Shown here: in pieces, positions 8,585-17,176 of the stretch | How the letters are laid out: the number at the start of each line of letters is the position of its first letter | How positions within the stretch are numbered: the first letter of the stretch is position 1 | Assembly (NCBI GenBank): GCA_030054145.1 | Contig: JASGCK010000013.1 | Span: 1-59,598 of the forward strand | Direction of reading: 5' to 3' | DNA: 59,598 bases | From: Cytophagales bacterium | GTDB taxonomy: Bacteria > Pseudomonadota > Gammaproteobacteria > Burkholderiales > Burkholderiaceae_C | Position numbers and translations under genes: made by a program | Notes under the pieces: model-generated | The model's database searches: none | Seen by the model: the letters and a program-made list of their open reading frames with translations, nothing else | What the model was told of the DNA's origin: nothing

Positions 8585-10438
8585 TTAACGCCCCCGCATA
8601 AAGAGTGCGTCCAATTCTTTGATCGATATTTGCCGCCAAGTGGGGCGACCGTGATTGCACTGGTCGCTGCGCTCGGTGACTTCCATTTGCCGAAGTAGGG
8701 CGTTCATTTCGTCCAGATTGAGCTTGCGATTGGCACGCACCGCACCGTGGCACGCCATGCTGGACAAAAGCGCGTTACGTGCTTGTGCGACCAGCGCCTG
8801 GGCCGAATCAGCGTTGTCAAACTCAGCGAGGTTAGCTAGCACGGTGCGAGCGAGCGCCACCGCATCGCCATTCAATAACGATGCCGGAACAGCACGCACA
8901 GCGAGCGTCTTGGGCGAGAAGGCGCTGACCTCTAGCCCAAGCTGGACAAGGGTTTGCGCGTGTGCCTCCGCACACGCTACTTCCTCTGGCGTAGCGGCAA
9001 ACGTGGCGGGCACAAGCAGCGGCTGCGACGCAATGCGCTGGCTTGCAGGGCCTTCTAATTGATTTTTGAGCGACTCGTACACAATGCGCTCGTGCGCCGC
9101 GTGCATATCCACAATCACCAAACCTTGCGCGTTTTCTGCCAGCACATAAATCCCTTGAAGCTGCGCAATGGCCCGGCCCAAAGTCCAACTCTCCAGCATC
9201 TCATCGTTTGTCGCCAATGTCGCCAATGGCAAGGACGAAGGCTGCAAGGACGAAGGCTGCATGGGCGCGGGCGGCCACAGCGCAGCCGCTTCGTTGATGT
9301 GCAAGCGACCTTGCTGCGAATAATCGGGACGATAGGTCTGGCTTGAAAATCCGCTCGGACTGAGCCCCTCTCCGTTCGGGCTGAGCCTGTCGAAGCCTAA
9401 ATTTGCACTCACCCCTGTGGCCAGCTCAGGACGAACGGCGGGCGATTCAGCTCCACTGCGCGGCGCGGCGAGTGCGTTTTGTACCGCGTGATAGGCCACG
9501 CTATGCACATCGCGGCTATCGCGGAATCTGACTTCAATTTTTGTTGGATGCACGTTGACATCCACCCGTGCAGGATCGATGGTGACAAACAGCACATACA
9601 CGGGCTGACGCGCACCATGCAGCACATCCGAAAATGCTTGTCGCACGGCGTGCCCAATGACCTTGTCGCGCACAAAACGACCATTCACATAGCAATACTG
9701 CTGATCCGCGCGAGCCCTTGCTACGTCTGGCGTGCCGATAAATCCTGTCATGCTGGCGGTGCCCACGGTGTGATTGAGCGCCAAACATTTAACCGCTAAC
9801 TCATCCCCCAAAACTTGCGCCATACGCGCCAGCGGATGCGTTGTCACCAACCACTGATCGTGCAGCTTGCCGTCCGACCAAATGGCAAACGCCACATCGG
9901 GGCGGGCGAGCGCATGGCGACGCGCTGCCTCGACGCAGTGCGCTAGCTCGGTTGCATCGGTCTTTAAAAATTTACGGCGAGCAGGGGTGCTAAAAAATAG
10001 CTCGCGCACGTCAATCGTTGTGCCGGTGCTACGCGCCGCAGGCGACACCTCGCCCGTGCGGGCATCGATGCGCCAGGCATGGGGCTGATCTGCCGTTTGA
10101 CTGGTGATTGACATATCCGATACGCTGGACACCGCCGCCAACGCCTCGCCGCGAAAGCCCATGGTGTTTAGCGACTCAAGATCGGTGAGCGAGGCAATTT
10201 TGCTAGTGGCGTGGCGCTTCAAGGCTAGCGTCAGCTGCGCGCGAGGAATGCCCGTGCCGTTGTCCTCCACAACGATAGAGCGCACACCGCCCGCTAGCAG
10301 CCGCAGCGTGATCTGCGTCGCACCCGCGTCGAGCGCGTTATCAATCAGCTCACGCACCACGGAAGCAGGGCGCTCAATCACTTCGCCAGCAGCAATTTGG
10401 CTAATCAGTTCGTCGGGGAGTTCTTTGATGGCGTTCAC
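8585..10438 (-). CDS. mutL: DNA mismatch repair protein MutL
   Basis: GHKL ATPase linking MutS to strand removal. 617 residues: N-terminal ATPase with [18 protein letters not shown] and GFRGEAL; a variable linker around 330-410; C-terminal dimerisation domain. The C-terminal part has [12 protein letters not shown], matching the metal-binding nuclease motif DQHA-X2-E-X4-E except Q to M, and CNHGRP, close to the CPHGRP zinc motif. This suggests a nicking MutL, unlike E. coli MutL. The linker contains small tandem and inverted DNA repeats. Divergent from aroC with 37 bp between. Confidence 0.96.
   Translation of the reverse strand: MNAIKELPDELISQIAAGEVIERPASVVRELIDNALDAGATQITLRLLAGGVRSIVVEDNGTGIPRAQLTLALKRHATSKIASLTDLESLNTMGFRGEALAAVSSVSDMSITSQTADQPHAWRIDARTGEVSPAARSTGTTIDVRELFFSTPARRKFLKTDATELAHCVEAARRHALARPDVAFAIWSDGKLHDQWLVTTHPLARMAQVLGDELAVKCLALNHTVGTASMTGFIGTPDVARARADQQYCYVNGRFVRDKVIGHAVRQAFSDVLHGARQPVYVLFVTIDPARVDVNVHPTKIEVRFRDSRDVHSVAYHAVQNALAAPRSGAESPAVRPELATGVSANLGFDRLSPNGEGLSPSGFSSQTYRPDYSQQGRLHINEAAALWPPAPMQPSSLQPSSLPLATLATNDEMLESWTLGRAIAQLQGIYVLAENAQGLVIVDMHAAHERIVYESLKNQLEGPASQRIASQPLLVPATFAATPEEVACAEAHAQTLVQLGLEVSAFSPKTLAVRAVPASLLNGDAVALARTVLANLAEFDNADSAQALVAQARNALLSSMACHGAVRANRKLNLDEMNALLRQMEVTERSDQCNHGRPTWRQISIKELDALFMRGR
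9231..9260. repeat. 15-bp tandem duplication in the mutL linker
   Basis: AAGGACGAAGGCTGC occurs twice in tandem (9231-9245, 9246-9260), in frame, giving a doubled QPSSL in MutL. A 9-bp doublet (GTCGCCAAT) lies just to its left. Both fall in the non-conserved linker between the ATPase and dimerisation domains, where length change is tolerated. Confidence 0.8.
9353..9438. repeat. dispersed palindromic repeat inserted in mutL
   Basis: 9372-9397 starts CCGTTCGGGCTGAGCC and ends TGTCGAAGCC; 9424-9438 is GCTCAGGACGAACGG, close to its reverse complement. A third partial half is at 9353-9370. The core CTGAGCxTGTCGAAG is a sequence I know as a dispersed repeat in many betaproteobacterial genomes. Here it is translated in the MutL linker ([12 protein letters not shown]). 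Confidence 0.55.
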
Positions 10439-10475
10439 AAGCCTATTGTCGCATTGGGCTTTGTAGAATCACCCT

Positions 10476-11561
10476 ATGTCTGGAAACACTTTTGGCAATC
10501 TATTTGCCGTTACAAATTTTGGTGAATCGCACGGCCCGGCCATTGGCTGCGTCATTGATGGTTGCCCGCCTGGAATGGCTTTGTGCGAGGCCGATATTCA
10601 AGGCGACCTAGATCGCCGCCGTCCTGGGACTAGCAAGTACGTGACGCAGCGCAATGAGCCCGATCAAGTACAGATTTTGTCGGGCGTGTACGAGGGCAAA
10701 ACCACGGGCACGCCGATTGCGCTTTTGATTTACAACACCGATCAGCGCAGCAAAGATTACGGCAATATTTTGCAAAGCTTTCGCCCAGGTCATGCCGACT
10801 TCACCTACTTCAATAAATACGGACTACGCGATCCACGCGGCGGTGGTCGCTCGTCCGCACGCTTGACTGCGCCAATGGTGGCGGCTGGCGCGGTGGCAAA
10901 GAAGTGGCTCTTTGAAAAATACGGCACCACATTCAAAGGCTGCATGACGCAACTGGGTGATGTACACATTCCATTTGAATCGTGGGAGCACGTGTCCGCT
11001 AACCCTTTCTACGCGCCCGCTGCCGACGTGTCTGCCTTGGAAGCCTTGATGGACGGGCTGCGCAAGGCAGGGGACTCTTGCGGTGCGCGGCTGCGTGTGG
11101 TGGCGAGCCGTATGCCCGTCGGATTAGGTCAGCCCCTGTTTGATAAGTTAGATGCCGATATCGCCTACGCCATGATGGGCGTGAATGCGGTAAAAGGCGT
11201 TGAAATTGGCGCAGGCTTTGCCGCTGTGGCGCAGCGCGGAACAACGCATGGCGATGAAATTGAGATGAAGGACGGCAAGCCGCATTTCAAAACCAATAAC
11301 GCAGGCGGCGTTTTAGGCGGTATCAGCACAGGACAAGATTTAGAGGTGAGTGTGGCCATCAAGCCAACTAGCTCGATCTTGTCACCCAAGCAATCAATTG
11401 ATACGCAAGGCAACGCGGTCGAGGTTGTTACCAAAGGCCGGCATGACCCCTGCGTAGGCATCCGCGCTACGCCCATACTGGAGGCCATGCTGGCACTCGT
11501 GGTGATGGAGCACGCATTGCAGCATCGCGCACAGTGCGGTGAAGCTGTGGGAAAACAATAA
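10476..11561 (+). CDS. aroC: chorismate synthase
   Basis: Last step of the shikimate pathway: EPSP to chorismate, needing reduced FMN. 361 residues, the usual length. Signatures [18 protein letters not shown] near the N-terminus, [12 protein letters not shown] near 48 and [11 protein letters not shown] near residue 124 contain the conserved active-site His and Arg residues. The chorismate it makes feeds, among others, the Trp genes further along in this window. Divergent from mutL. Confidence 0.96.
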   Translation: MSGNTFGNLFAVTNFGESHGPAIGCVIDGCPPGMALCEADIQGDLDRRRPGTSKYVTQRNEPDQVQILSGVYEGKTTGTPIALLIYNTDQRSKDYGNILQSFRPGHADFTYFNKYGLRDPRGGGRSSARLTAPMVAAGAVAKKWLFEKYGTTFKGCMTQLGDVHIPFESWEHVSANPFYAPAADVSALEALMDGLRKAGDSCGARLRVVASRMPVGLGQPLFDKLDADIAYAMMGVNAVKGVEIGAGFAAVAQRGTTHGDEIEMKDGKPHFKTNNAGGVLGGISTGQDLEVSVAIKPTSSILSPKQSIDTQGNAVEVVTKGRHDPCVGIRATPILEAMLALVVMEHALQHRAQCGEAVGKQ

Positions 11562-11630
11562 AGCACAAATGTTTAACAAGATGCCTAAAAAGCATAAGAT
11601 GGGCGCAATCTAATTTTAGAAAGAATGACT

Positions 11631-11897
11631 ATGCAAACCGTAACCTCAGGTACAGTTCAAACCCGCTTCGGCGCGGTCGTGGATATTGCCAAAGGCGGTA
11701 CTCCCGTCACGATTACCCAGTATGGCCGTCCTACACTTATGCTATTCGCTTACAAGGAGGGCGAAGAGCTGCTGCGGATGCGTCACGCCGCCGAACAGGA
11801 AAACTGGAATAAAGAACGGATGCGTCATATCACGCCAGAGGCCAGCGCCTTAACGGACGAACAGATGAACGACCTCGTGCATGAACTCCGCCCGTAA
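11631..11897 (+). CDS. Phd/YefM-type antitoxin
   Basis: Probable antitoxin of a type II pair. 88 residues. The N-terminal half has the Phd/YefM pattern (TRFGAVVDIAKGGTPVTITQYGRPTLMLF), a DNA-binding fold that autoregulates the operon; the acidic C-terminal half would cover the toxin. ATG 11631 is used because AGAAAGA is seven bases upstream; ATG 11625 is too close to it. The stop lies 17 bp inside the PIN gene, so the two are coupled. Confidence 0.8.
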   Translation: MQTVTSGTVQTRFGAVVDIAKGGTPVTITQYGRPTLMLFAYKEGEELLRMRHAAEQENWNKERMRHITPEASALTDEQMNDLVHELRP

Positions 11898-12330
11898 CAA
11901 GGTGGTCCTGGACACCAACACCATCATTAGCGCGGCGATCAATCCAAATTCAATTTCTGGTGCGTTGTATTTGTACACACTCACGCATTGTGACTTGTAC
12001 CGTTCGGATGCAACGTCCCACGAGCTGGAGGTCGTTATCAATAGGCCATTTATGGATCGATATTTTTTGACGGACGCACCGCAAACGAGAGTCGAATTTG
12101 TGGAGCGGTATTTCAAGCAAGCTAAACAAGTCAGCATTACAAAATCCGTGACACGATGCGCCGATCCAAAAGACAATATGTTTTTGGAACTGGTGGAAAC
12201 AATAGGCGCAAATTACCTCGTCAGTGGCAATATCAAACACCTCAATATCTTGGGGGAACACAAAGGCACACCGATAGTGACGAACCGTCAATTCCTAGCG
12301 GATGTTGCACCGTTGCTTTTGATGAGCTAG
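11881..12330 (+). CDS. PIN-domain toxin (putative ribonuclease)
   Basis: 149-residue PIN protein, probable RNA-cleaving toxin. Conserved acidic residues are seen at LDTN (Asp11), SHELEVV (Glu near 48) and CADPKDNMFLELVE (Asp/Glu near 100-108), with VSGNIKHL typical of the group of PIN toxins annotated as 'putative toxin-antitoxin system toxin component, PIN family'. Starts within the antitoxin gene. Sits between aroC and an unrelated minus-strand gene, a typical position for a mobile pair. Confidence 0.85.
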   Translation: MNSARNKVVLDTNTIISAAINPNSISGALYLYTLTHCDLYRSDATSHELEVVINRPFMDRYFLTDAPQTRVEFVERYFKQAKQVSITKSVTRCADPKDNMFLELVETIGANYLVSGNIKHLNILGEHKGTPIVTNRQFLADVAPLLLMS

Positions 12331-12376
12331 ACGGATAACGACGGTGGCTTATTGAATAGAGTTGTAAGAGCGGCTG

Positions 12377-12392
12377 CGCGGTATTGACCGCG
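12377..12392 (+). terminator. weak hairpin after the toxin gene
   Basis: CGCGGT-ATTG-ACCGCG followed by TTT, 47 bp after the PIN stop in the 80-bp gap before the convergent SafE-type gene. The stem is GC-rich but the T run is short, so termination is only possible. Confidence 0.3.
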
Positions 12393-12410
12393 TTTGCGTC
12401 TTGGAAAATG

Positions 12411-13061
12411 CTACACGCACCAAGGCGCGGCGTTGTGCATGAGTCCCATCCATAAGCCCCACGCGGACGTTACTGCCAGCACCAAACCTGCGAGCCGAAT
12501 GCCCCACTGGCCTGTTGCGACGTTGCTCTTTAAGCGCAGCCACAGCCACGGCCCGATCAGTAGCGACAAGCTACTTCCAAGGGCAAAAGCCAGCATTACA
12601 TAAGCGCCTTGCACGGCTTGTGCGCTCAGACCCGCAACCAGTACCGCTGAGTAGAGCAAGCCGCAGGGCATGAAAGCCCACGCCGCTCCCATGCCCAAAG
12701 GCGTGAGCGGATGACTCGCCCCAATGCGTCGCCATAAACGTTTTGCGCCCGCATCAAAAAATGCGGGCTGCTTAGCCGTTAGCAAAAGCACAAGCCCCAG
12801 CGCAATGGCGGCAAGGTGCAGCATCGACCACACAGGACGAAGCGCACGCGTTTGAATGCTGAGCCAACCGATACTTTGAACCGATGATGCCGCGATGAAC
12901 CCCAGCACCGCATAGCCCACCAATCTGCCTAAATGAAACAGCATGACCGCACTAGGTTTGCCACGGCTCATCCCGCCGCAAGCCGCGCCGCACATGGCAA
13001 CGCAGTGCGGACCGCCTGCAATGCCCATTAACAAAGCGGTGGCGACTAGCGTGCTTTGCAT
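12411..13061 (-). CDS. SafE/UreH-type membrane protein (cbb3 oxidase-linked)
   Basis: 216 residues, about six hydrophobic segments, with GPHCVAMCGAACGG near residue 17, the cysteine motif of the COG2836 'sulfite exporter TauE/SafE' or UreH-like family, where the cysteines may bind copper. In betaproteobacteria such genes often stand by hemN and the cco genes, and copper or haem handling for cytochrome oxidase is the most likely role; sulfite export is only a family name. Two bases separate it from the hemN stop upstream, so the two are probably one operon. Confidence 0.8.
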   Translation of the reverse strand: MQSTLVATALLMGIAGGPHCVAMCGAACGGMSRGKPSAVMLFHLGRLVGYAVLGFIAASSVQSIGWLSIQTRALRPVWSMLHLAAIALGLVLLLTAKQPAFFDAGAKRLWRRIGASHPLTPLGMGAAWAFMPCGLLYSAVLVAGLSAQAVQGAYVMLAFALGSSLSLLIGPWLWLRLKSNVATGQWGIRLAGLVLAVTSAWGLWMGLMHNAAPWCV

Positions 13062-13063
13062 GG

Positions 13064-14446
13064 TTAAATAATTTTTGAAAATTGAGCGCGGGCTCGATCT
13101 GCTTGCAGGTATTTATCAAAGACCATAGCAATTCCGCGCACAAAAAACCAACCCAACTCAGTGACCTGCATACTGGCGTGCGTGAGCTCAATCATGCCGC
13201 TTGTCTCTAAAGCTTTGAGTTGCGCCACTTCTTTGGCAAAGTAGCTATTAAATTGAATCAAGTAAGCCAGCTCGATGGACTCGTAATCGACGCGTCCTTG
13301 GCACATGATGGCCATGATGACTGCGCGGCGCACCACATCATCGTGCGTGAGCGACAAGCCACGCGCAATGGGCAGATGCCCATGATCAAGCGCATCGTAG
13401 TACTCATCTAAGGTCTTCGCATTTTGGCTATAAGTGCTGCCGATTTTTCCAATGGCGGACACGCCAAAGCTCAACATATCGCAATCGGATTGCGTGCTGT
13501 AACCTTGAAAATTGCGCTGCAGCAGCCCTTGGCGTTTGGCAATCGCAAGGCTGTCGCTTTGCAGTGCGAAGTGATCCATGCCAATGTAGTCATAGCCAGC
13601 TTCCATGAGCCGCGCAATCGACTGACTGTGCATGGCAATTTTGGTGGCAGCGTCGGGTAACAGGTTTGCGTTGATGCGGCGCTGCGCTTTAAAACGCTCA
13701 GGCAAGTGTGCGTAGGCATACAGCGCAATACGGTCAGGACGCAGTTCGATGACTTGCTCTAAGGTTCGGGCAAACGAGGCGCTGCTTTGCATCGGCAAAC
13801 CATAAATGAGGTCTACATTTTGCGATTGAAAACCGATTTGCCCAGCCTTCAGCATGAGTGCTTTGACCTGCTCAAAAGGCTGCATACGATGCACCGCTTT
13901 TTGAACCTGCGGGTTGAAATCTTGCACGCCAAAGCTAAGGCGATTAAAGCCCAGATTGGCTAACGTCTGAAGCCGCGCTTCATCGATGGTGCGTGGGTCG
14001 ATTTCAATGGCGTATTCACCTTGCGCACTGAGCTGAAAGTTTTGCCGAATCATGCGCATGAGGCGCTCAAGCTCATCGTCGCTCAAGAACGTGGGCGTGC
14101 CGCCCCCCAAATGCAGTTGGCTGACCGTTTTGCCAGCCCCCAAGTAGTCGATGGTGATATCTATTTCGCGCTCAAGATATTGCAAATACTGCGCAGCGCG
14201 TTCATGGTGCTTGGTCACAATTTTGTTGCAAGCGCAGTAATAGCACAGCGAGTCACAAAATGGAATATGAACGTAGAGTGACAAAGGCGCGGCGGTGCGG
14301 CCGATACCAGCTTTGCGCTGCTGAAGTGCGAGAACAAAGTCTTCCATGCCAAAGGCTTCGACAAAGCGATCAGCTGTTGGATAAGACGTGTAACGCGGCC
14401 CTGCGATGTCAAATGTTTGAATAAGCGTTGGCGTGATGGTTTGCAT
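13064..14446 (-). CDS. hemN: oxygen-independent coproporphyrinogen III dehydrogenase
   Basis: Radical-SAM enzyme that decarboxylates coproporphyrinogen III when oxygen is low, for haem synthesis. 460 residues, as in true HemN. The cluster motif CDSLCYYCAC (CxxxCxxC plus the extra Cys of HemN) follows YVHIPF near residue 60; GGGTPTFL and the C-terminal HemN domain are present. Divergent from fnr, with an FNR box 14500-14513 between them, 54 bp from this start. This fits induction by FNR under micro-oxic conditions. Confidence 0.96.
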   Translation of the reverse strand: MQTITPTLIQTFDIAGPRYTSYPTADRFVEAFGMEDFVLALQQRKAGIGRTAAPLSLYVHIPFCDSLCYYCACNKIVTKHHERAAQYLQYLEREIDITIDYLGAGKTVSQLHLGGGTPTFLSDDELERLMRMIRQNFQLSAQGEYAIEIDPRTIDEARLQTLANLGFNRLSFGVQDFNPQVQKAVHRMQPFEQVKALMLKAGQIGFQSQNVDLIYGLPMQSSASFARTLEQVIELRPDRIALYAYAHLPERFKAQRRINANLLPDAATKIAMHSQSIARLMEAGYDYIGMDHFALQSDSLAIAKRQGLLQRNFQGYSTQSDCDMLSFGVSAIGKIGSTYSQNAKTLDEYYDALDHGHLPIARGLSLTHDDVVRRAVIMAIMCQGRVDYESIELAYLIQFNSYFAKEVAQLKALETSGMIELTHASMQVTELGWFFVRGIAMVFDKYLQADRARAQFSKII

Positions 14447-14499
14447 GGTGTGACTCTCTCAACAGCCTTGCACTGTGCCGCAGCTTGGGCGGTGCTGCT

Positions 14500-14513
14500 T
14501 TGATATAGATCAA
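14500..14513. promoter_or_regulatory. FNR box between hemN and fnr
   Basis: TTGATATAGATCAA matches the FNR consensus TTGAT-N4-ATCAA in full. On the hemN side its centre is 60 bp from the ATG, leaving room for a class II promoter. On the fnr side TTGACA (14514-14519) abuts the box and TAGAAT (14543-14548) is a good -10 hexamer, but they are 23 bp apart, too far for a standard pair. FNR may therefore activate hemN and control its own gene. Confidence 0.9.
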
Positions 14514-14542
14514 TTGACAGTCGTGCGTCAGAGATCAGGGCG

Positions 14543-14548
14543 TAGAAT
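14543..14548 (+). promoter_or_regulatory. -10 hexamer of fnr
   Basis: TAGAAT, five of six matches to TATAAT, ends seven bases before position 14555. Transcription would thus begin at or one base before the fnr ATG (14556), leaving almost no leader. Confidence 0.45.
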
Positions 14549-14555
14549 TGAGCGT

Positions 14556-15278
14556 ATGAAAACCGAAACTTTTAAGGTTGCTTGCTCAAACTGCAATTTG
14601 CGTGAACTGTGCCTCCCTATTGGGCTCTCCGAAAAAGATTTCCAGCGTGTTGAGCAATTGGTGTCGCAGCGCCGCAAAGTTGTGCGTGGCCAAACCTTGT
14701 TTCGCAACGGGGAAAAGTTTGAGTCTTTGTATGCAATTCGCAGTGGATTTTTTAAAACCAATTTGATGACCGAAGATGGGCGTGAGCAAATCACTGGGTT
14801 TCAAATGGCAGGCGAGATCATGGGACTTGACGGTATCGTGAATGATCACTTTACTTGTAATGCGATTGCGCTTGAAAACTCCGAAGTCTGTCTGCTGCCA
14901 TACCGTAGCATTGAAGAGCTAGCGCGTGAAATACCTTCGCTACAGCATCATGTACACAAAATTATGAGCCGAGAAATTGTGCGCGAAAACGGCGTGATGT
15001 TGCTGCTGGGCAGTATGCAAGCCAACGAGCGTCTAGCGGCTTTTTTGCTGAACTTAATTGGTCGCCTCAAGGTCAGAGGTTATTCCCAATCCGAGATGGT
15101 GCTGCGCATGACGCGAGAGGAAATCGGGAATTATTTAGGGCTTAAATTAGAGACCGTGAGCCGCACATTCTCCAAGTTTGTGGAGGACGGCATTCTTGAG
15201 GTGCAGCAGCGTGCCATCAAAATTATCAAGCCCGACGCGCTTACATTGGTCGCCAACCCAGAGATCTGCGCGATTTAA
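14556..15278 (+). CDS. fnr: FNR-type oxygen-sensing transcription regulator
   Basis: CRP/FNR regulator, active as a dimer with an oxygen-labile [4Fe-4S] cluster. 240 residues from ATG 14556; Cys10, Cys13, Cys19 and Cys101 match the four cluster ligands of E. coli FNR. The recognition helix has LETVSR (E-xx-SR), which reads TTGAT. The open frame extends upstream to 14475, but MKTETFKVACSNC fits the family start. Its likely targets are in the same window: boxes at 14500, 20408, 21507 and 23991. Ends tail to tail with a small membrane gene, the stops overlapping. Confidence 0.95.
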   Translation: MKTETFKVACSNCNLRELCLPIGLSEKDFQRVEQLVSQRRKVVRGQTLFRNGEKFESLYAIRSGFFKTNLMTEDGREQITGFQMAGEIMGLDGIVNDHFTCNAIALENSEVCLLPYRSIEELAREIPSLQHHVHKIMSREIVRENGVMLLLGSMQANERLAAFLLNLIGRLKVRGYSQSEMVLRMTREEIGNYLGLKLETVSRTFSKFVEDGILEVQQRAIKIIKPDALTLVANPEICAI

Positions 15279-15508
15279 TCATCGATATTTTTTCGTAACA
15301 AAAATATCGACAGCGCACTGGCTAGTGCGCCCAGCCCCCAAAAAACAAAAAAGCTAACGCTATAAATACCTTGCCGCGATAGCTGGCTAGGCTGCCCCAG
15401 CCAGTTGGCATCATGGGGGTCGAACAGCATAAAGACAAACATTTCTAATAGGCTGGCTACTAAAAACGCAGGCCAGAGAACAGGGAGGATGAATTTTTTA
15501 GACCACAT
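15275..15508 (-). CDS. small two-helix membrane protein of the cco cluster
   Basis: 77 residues, two hydrophobic helices (about 8-28 and 48-70) separated by a polar loop with DPHDANWLGQPSQLS. I recognise no named family. It is the last minus-strand gene after ccoN-O-Q-P-G and the FixH-like gene, 6 bp behind the latter, so probably in that operon and perhaps an oxidase assembly or subunit protein. Its stop overlaps the fnr stop. Confidence 0.7.
   Translation of the reverse strand: MWSKKFILPVLWPAFLVASLLEMFVFMLFDPHDANWLGQPSQLSRQGIYSVSFFVFWGLGALASALSIFLLRKNIDD
15283..15309. repeat. AT-rich hairpin at the fnr / membrane-gene convergence
   Basis: CGATATTTTT (15283-15292) and AAAAATATCG (15300-15309) are a perfect 10-bp inverted repeat with a 7-base loop, just after the fnr stop and inside the last codons of the minus-strand gene. 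It may stop transcription from fnr; the stem is AT-rich, so this is uncertain. Confidence 0.4.
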
Positions 15509-15514
15509 CGCGCA

Positions 15515-15727
15515 CTACTTTTGTGTTGCCGCATGGTTGCGGGCTTGCATGGCTGGTGTTTGATTGATATTGAGTCCTTGCAGGTAGTAGTCCTGCGACA
15601 ACACAGGATCGGGGTGCGACCAAGCCAAATAAAAAGTGACAAAGCTTGCAACAACAACACAAAGCGGACCTGCAATGACCAGCCATACATGCCCAAATTG
15701 CCACCAGCGAGGGTTTTTAAGATTCAT
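15515..15727 (-). CDS. short FixH/CcoH-like protein
   Basis: 70 residues with one transmembrane helix (about 10-33) followed by DYYLQGLNIN, which resembles the DYY-x-x-GL segment just after the helix of FixH/CcoH, needed for cbb3 oxidase assembly. Usual FixH proteins have about 150 residues with a periplasmic domain, which is missing here. Position directly after ccoG supports the assignment. Confidence 0.7.
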   Translation of the reverse strand: MNLKNPRWWQFGHVWLVIAGPLCVVVASFVTFYLAWSHPDPVLSQDYYLQGLNINQTPAMQARNHAATQK

Positions 15728-15761
15728 TTTTTTGTCTCCTTGTGTTTAGCGTGGAATTAAG

Positions 15762-17165
15762 TTAGCGCGGAATAATAAAAACGGCTTTTTCAACTAAGTG
15801 CTGCTGAGCATCTAAAAGCGCAATATCAAAATAGATGGAATGCGAGCCAGGCGCAGCCGACTCTTGCGGGGCAACAACGCGCAGTGCAACCCAGCGCGAC
15901 TCGGTTGGATCAACCGTGATCTGTGCATTTGATGCCAGGCGAATGCCTTGCAAACCGCTCACACTAACGGTGTAGCGCTGGGCGGATTCAGAGGCGTTCA
16001 TAAATTGCAATCGGAAGACGTTTTCAATCTGTCCATCTTCTACCAGTCTGGCTAGCGAGCCACGATCACGCACCACATCGACTTTGTAGTTTTTGCGCAA
16101 AGCCAAACTGGTCATAAGGGCAAAACTAATCGTTACCAAAATCAAGGTGTAGACGAGCACGCGCGGGCGCATCACGCGTTGCAAAATTTGCCGCTTACTC
16201 AAACCTTCCGACATGGCGTGCTGCGTGGAGTACTTGACCAATCCTTTGGCGTATCCCATTTTGTCCATCACGGTGTCGCAAACGTCAGCGCACGCGCCGC
16301 AGCCAATACACTCGTATTGCAAGCCCTTGCGGATGTCAATGCCTGTGGGGCACACTTGCACGCACAGTGTGCAGTCTACGCACGCACCCAATTGCAGGGT
16401 CGTTGCGTCAACAGATTTATGTCTCGCGCCGCGAGGCTCGCCGCGAGCTTGATCGTAAGTGACGATGAGTGTGTCTTTATCAAACATGGCGCTTTGAAAC
16501 CGCGCATAGGGACACATATATTTGCATACCTGCTCACGCATAAAGCCTGCATTGCCGTAGGTCGCAAAGCCATAGAAGAACACCCAAAACACTTCCCATG
16601 AGCCCATGTTGGTGGTGAAAAACTCGAGCGCCAAACTTCGGATAGGCGTGAAATAACCCACGAAGGTAAACCCTGTCCACAGGCCAATGCCAATCCAGAT
16701 CAGGTGTTTAAACCATTTTTTGACTAATTTTTCTAGCGACATTTCGCTGTGATCTAGTTTGGACCTTGCGGTTCGGTCGCCTTCAATTTTTCGCTCAACC
16801 CATAAAAAGATTTCGGTATAGACCGTTTGCGGGCACGCATAGCCGCACCACAAGCGACCAGCGACTGCGGTAAACAAGAAGAGCGAGAGGGCGGATATCA
16901 CCAAGATGCCCGTCAGATAAATAAAGTCTTGCGGATACAAGACCAAATTAAAAATAAAAAAGCGACGCGCTCCCAAGTCGAACACCACGGCTTGGCGCGA
17001 TCCCCACTCCAGCCACGGCAGTCCATAAAAGATGAGCTGCGTTAAAAAGACCAACGCCCAGCGCCAATTGCTAAAGAAGCCGCGCACCGTGCGCGGATAA
17101 ATTTTTGCCTCTGATGCGTAGAGGGAGACGACCTCAATCGCCCCCAGCTTGTCTTGTGCGGTCAT
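15762..17165 (-). CDS. ccoG: cbb3 oxidase accessory protein CcoG (FixG/RdxA)
   Basis: Membrane-bound iron-sulfur protein of cbb3 oxidase maturation, thought to handle copper reduction. 467 residues, about five transmembrane helices; cysteine sets CGYACPQT near residue 108, CKYMCPYARF near 212, and a ferredoxin-like pair CVDCTLCVQVCP and CIGCGACADVCD near 265-300; C-terminal Ig-like periplasmic domain. 11 bp after ccoP, same operon. Confidence 0.95.
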   Translation of the reverse strand: MTAQDKLGAIEVVSLYASEAKIYPRTVRGFFSNWRWALVFLTQLIFYGLPWLEWGSRQAVVFDLGARRFFIFNLVLYPQDFIYLTGILVISALSLFLFTAVAGRLWCGYACPQTVYTEIFLWVERKIEGDRTARSKLDHSEMSLEKLVKKWFKHLIWIGIGLWTGFTFVGYFTPIRSLALEFFTTNMGSWEVFWVFFYGFATYGNAGFMREQVCKYMCPYARFQSAMFDKDTLIVTYDQARGEPRGARHKSVDATTLQLGACVDCTLCVQVCPTGIDIRKGLQYECIGCGACADVCDTVMDKMGYAKGLVKYSTQHAMSEGLSKRQILQRVMRPRVLVYTLILVTISFALMTSLALRKNYKVDVVRDRGSLARLVEDGQIENVFRLQFMNASESAQRYTVSVSGLQGIRLASNAQITVDPTESRWVALRVVAPQESAAPGSHSIYFDIALLDAQQHLVEKAVFIIPR

Positions 17166-17176
17166 GCCTTGCTTCG

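Noticed and set aside
11394-11404. FNR-like ATCAATTGAT inside aroC
   Set aside because: Half sites are in the wrong order and spacing, inside a coding region.
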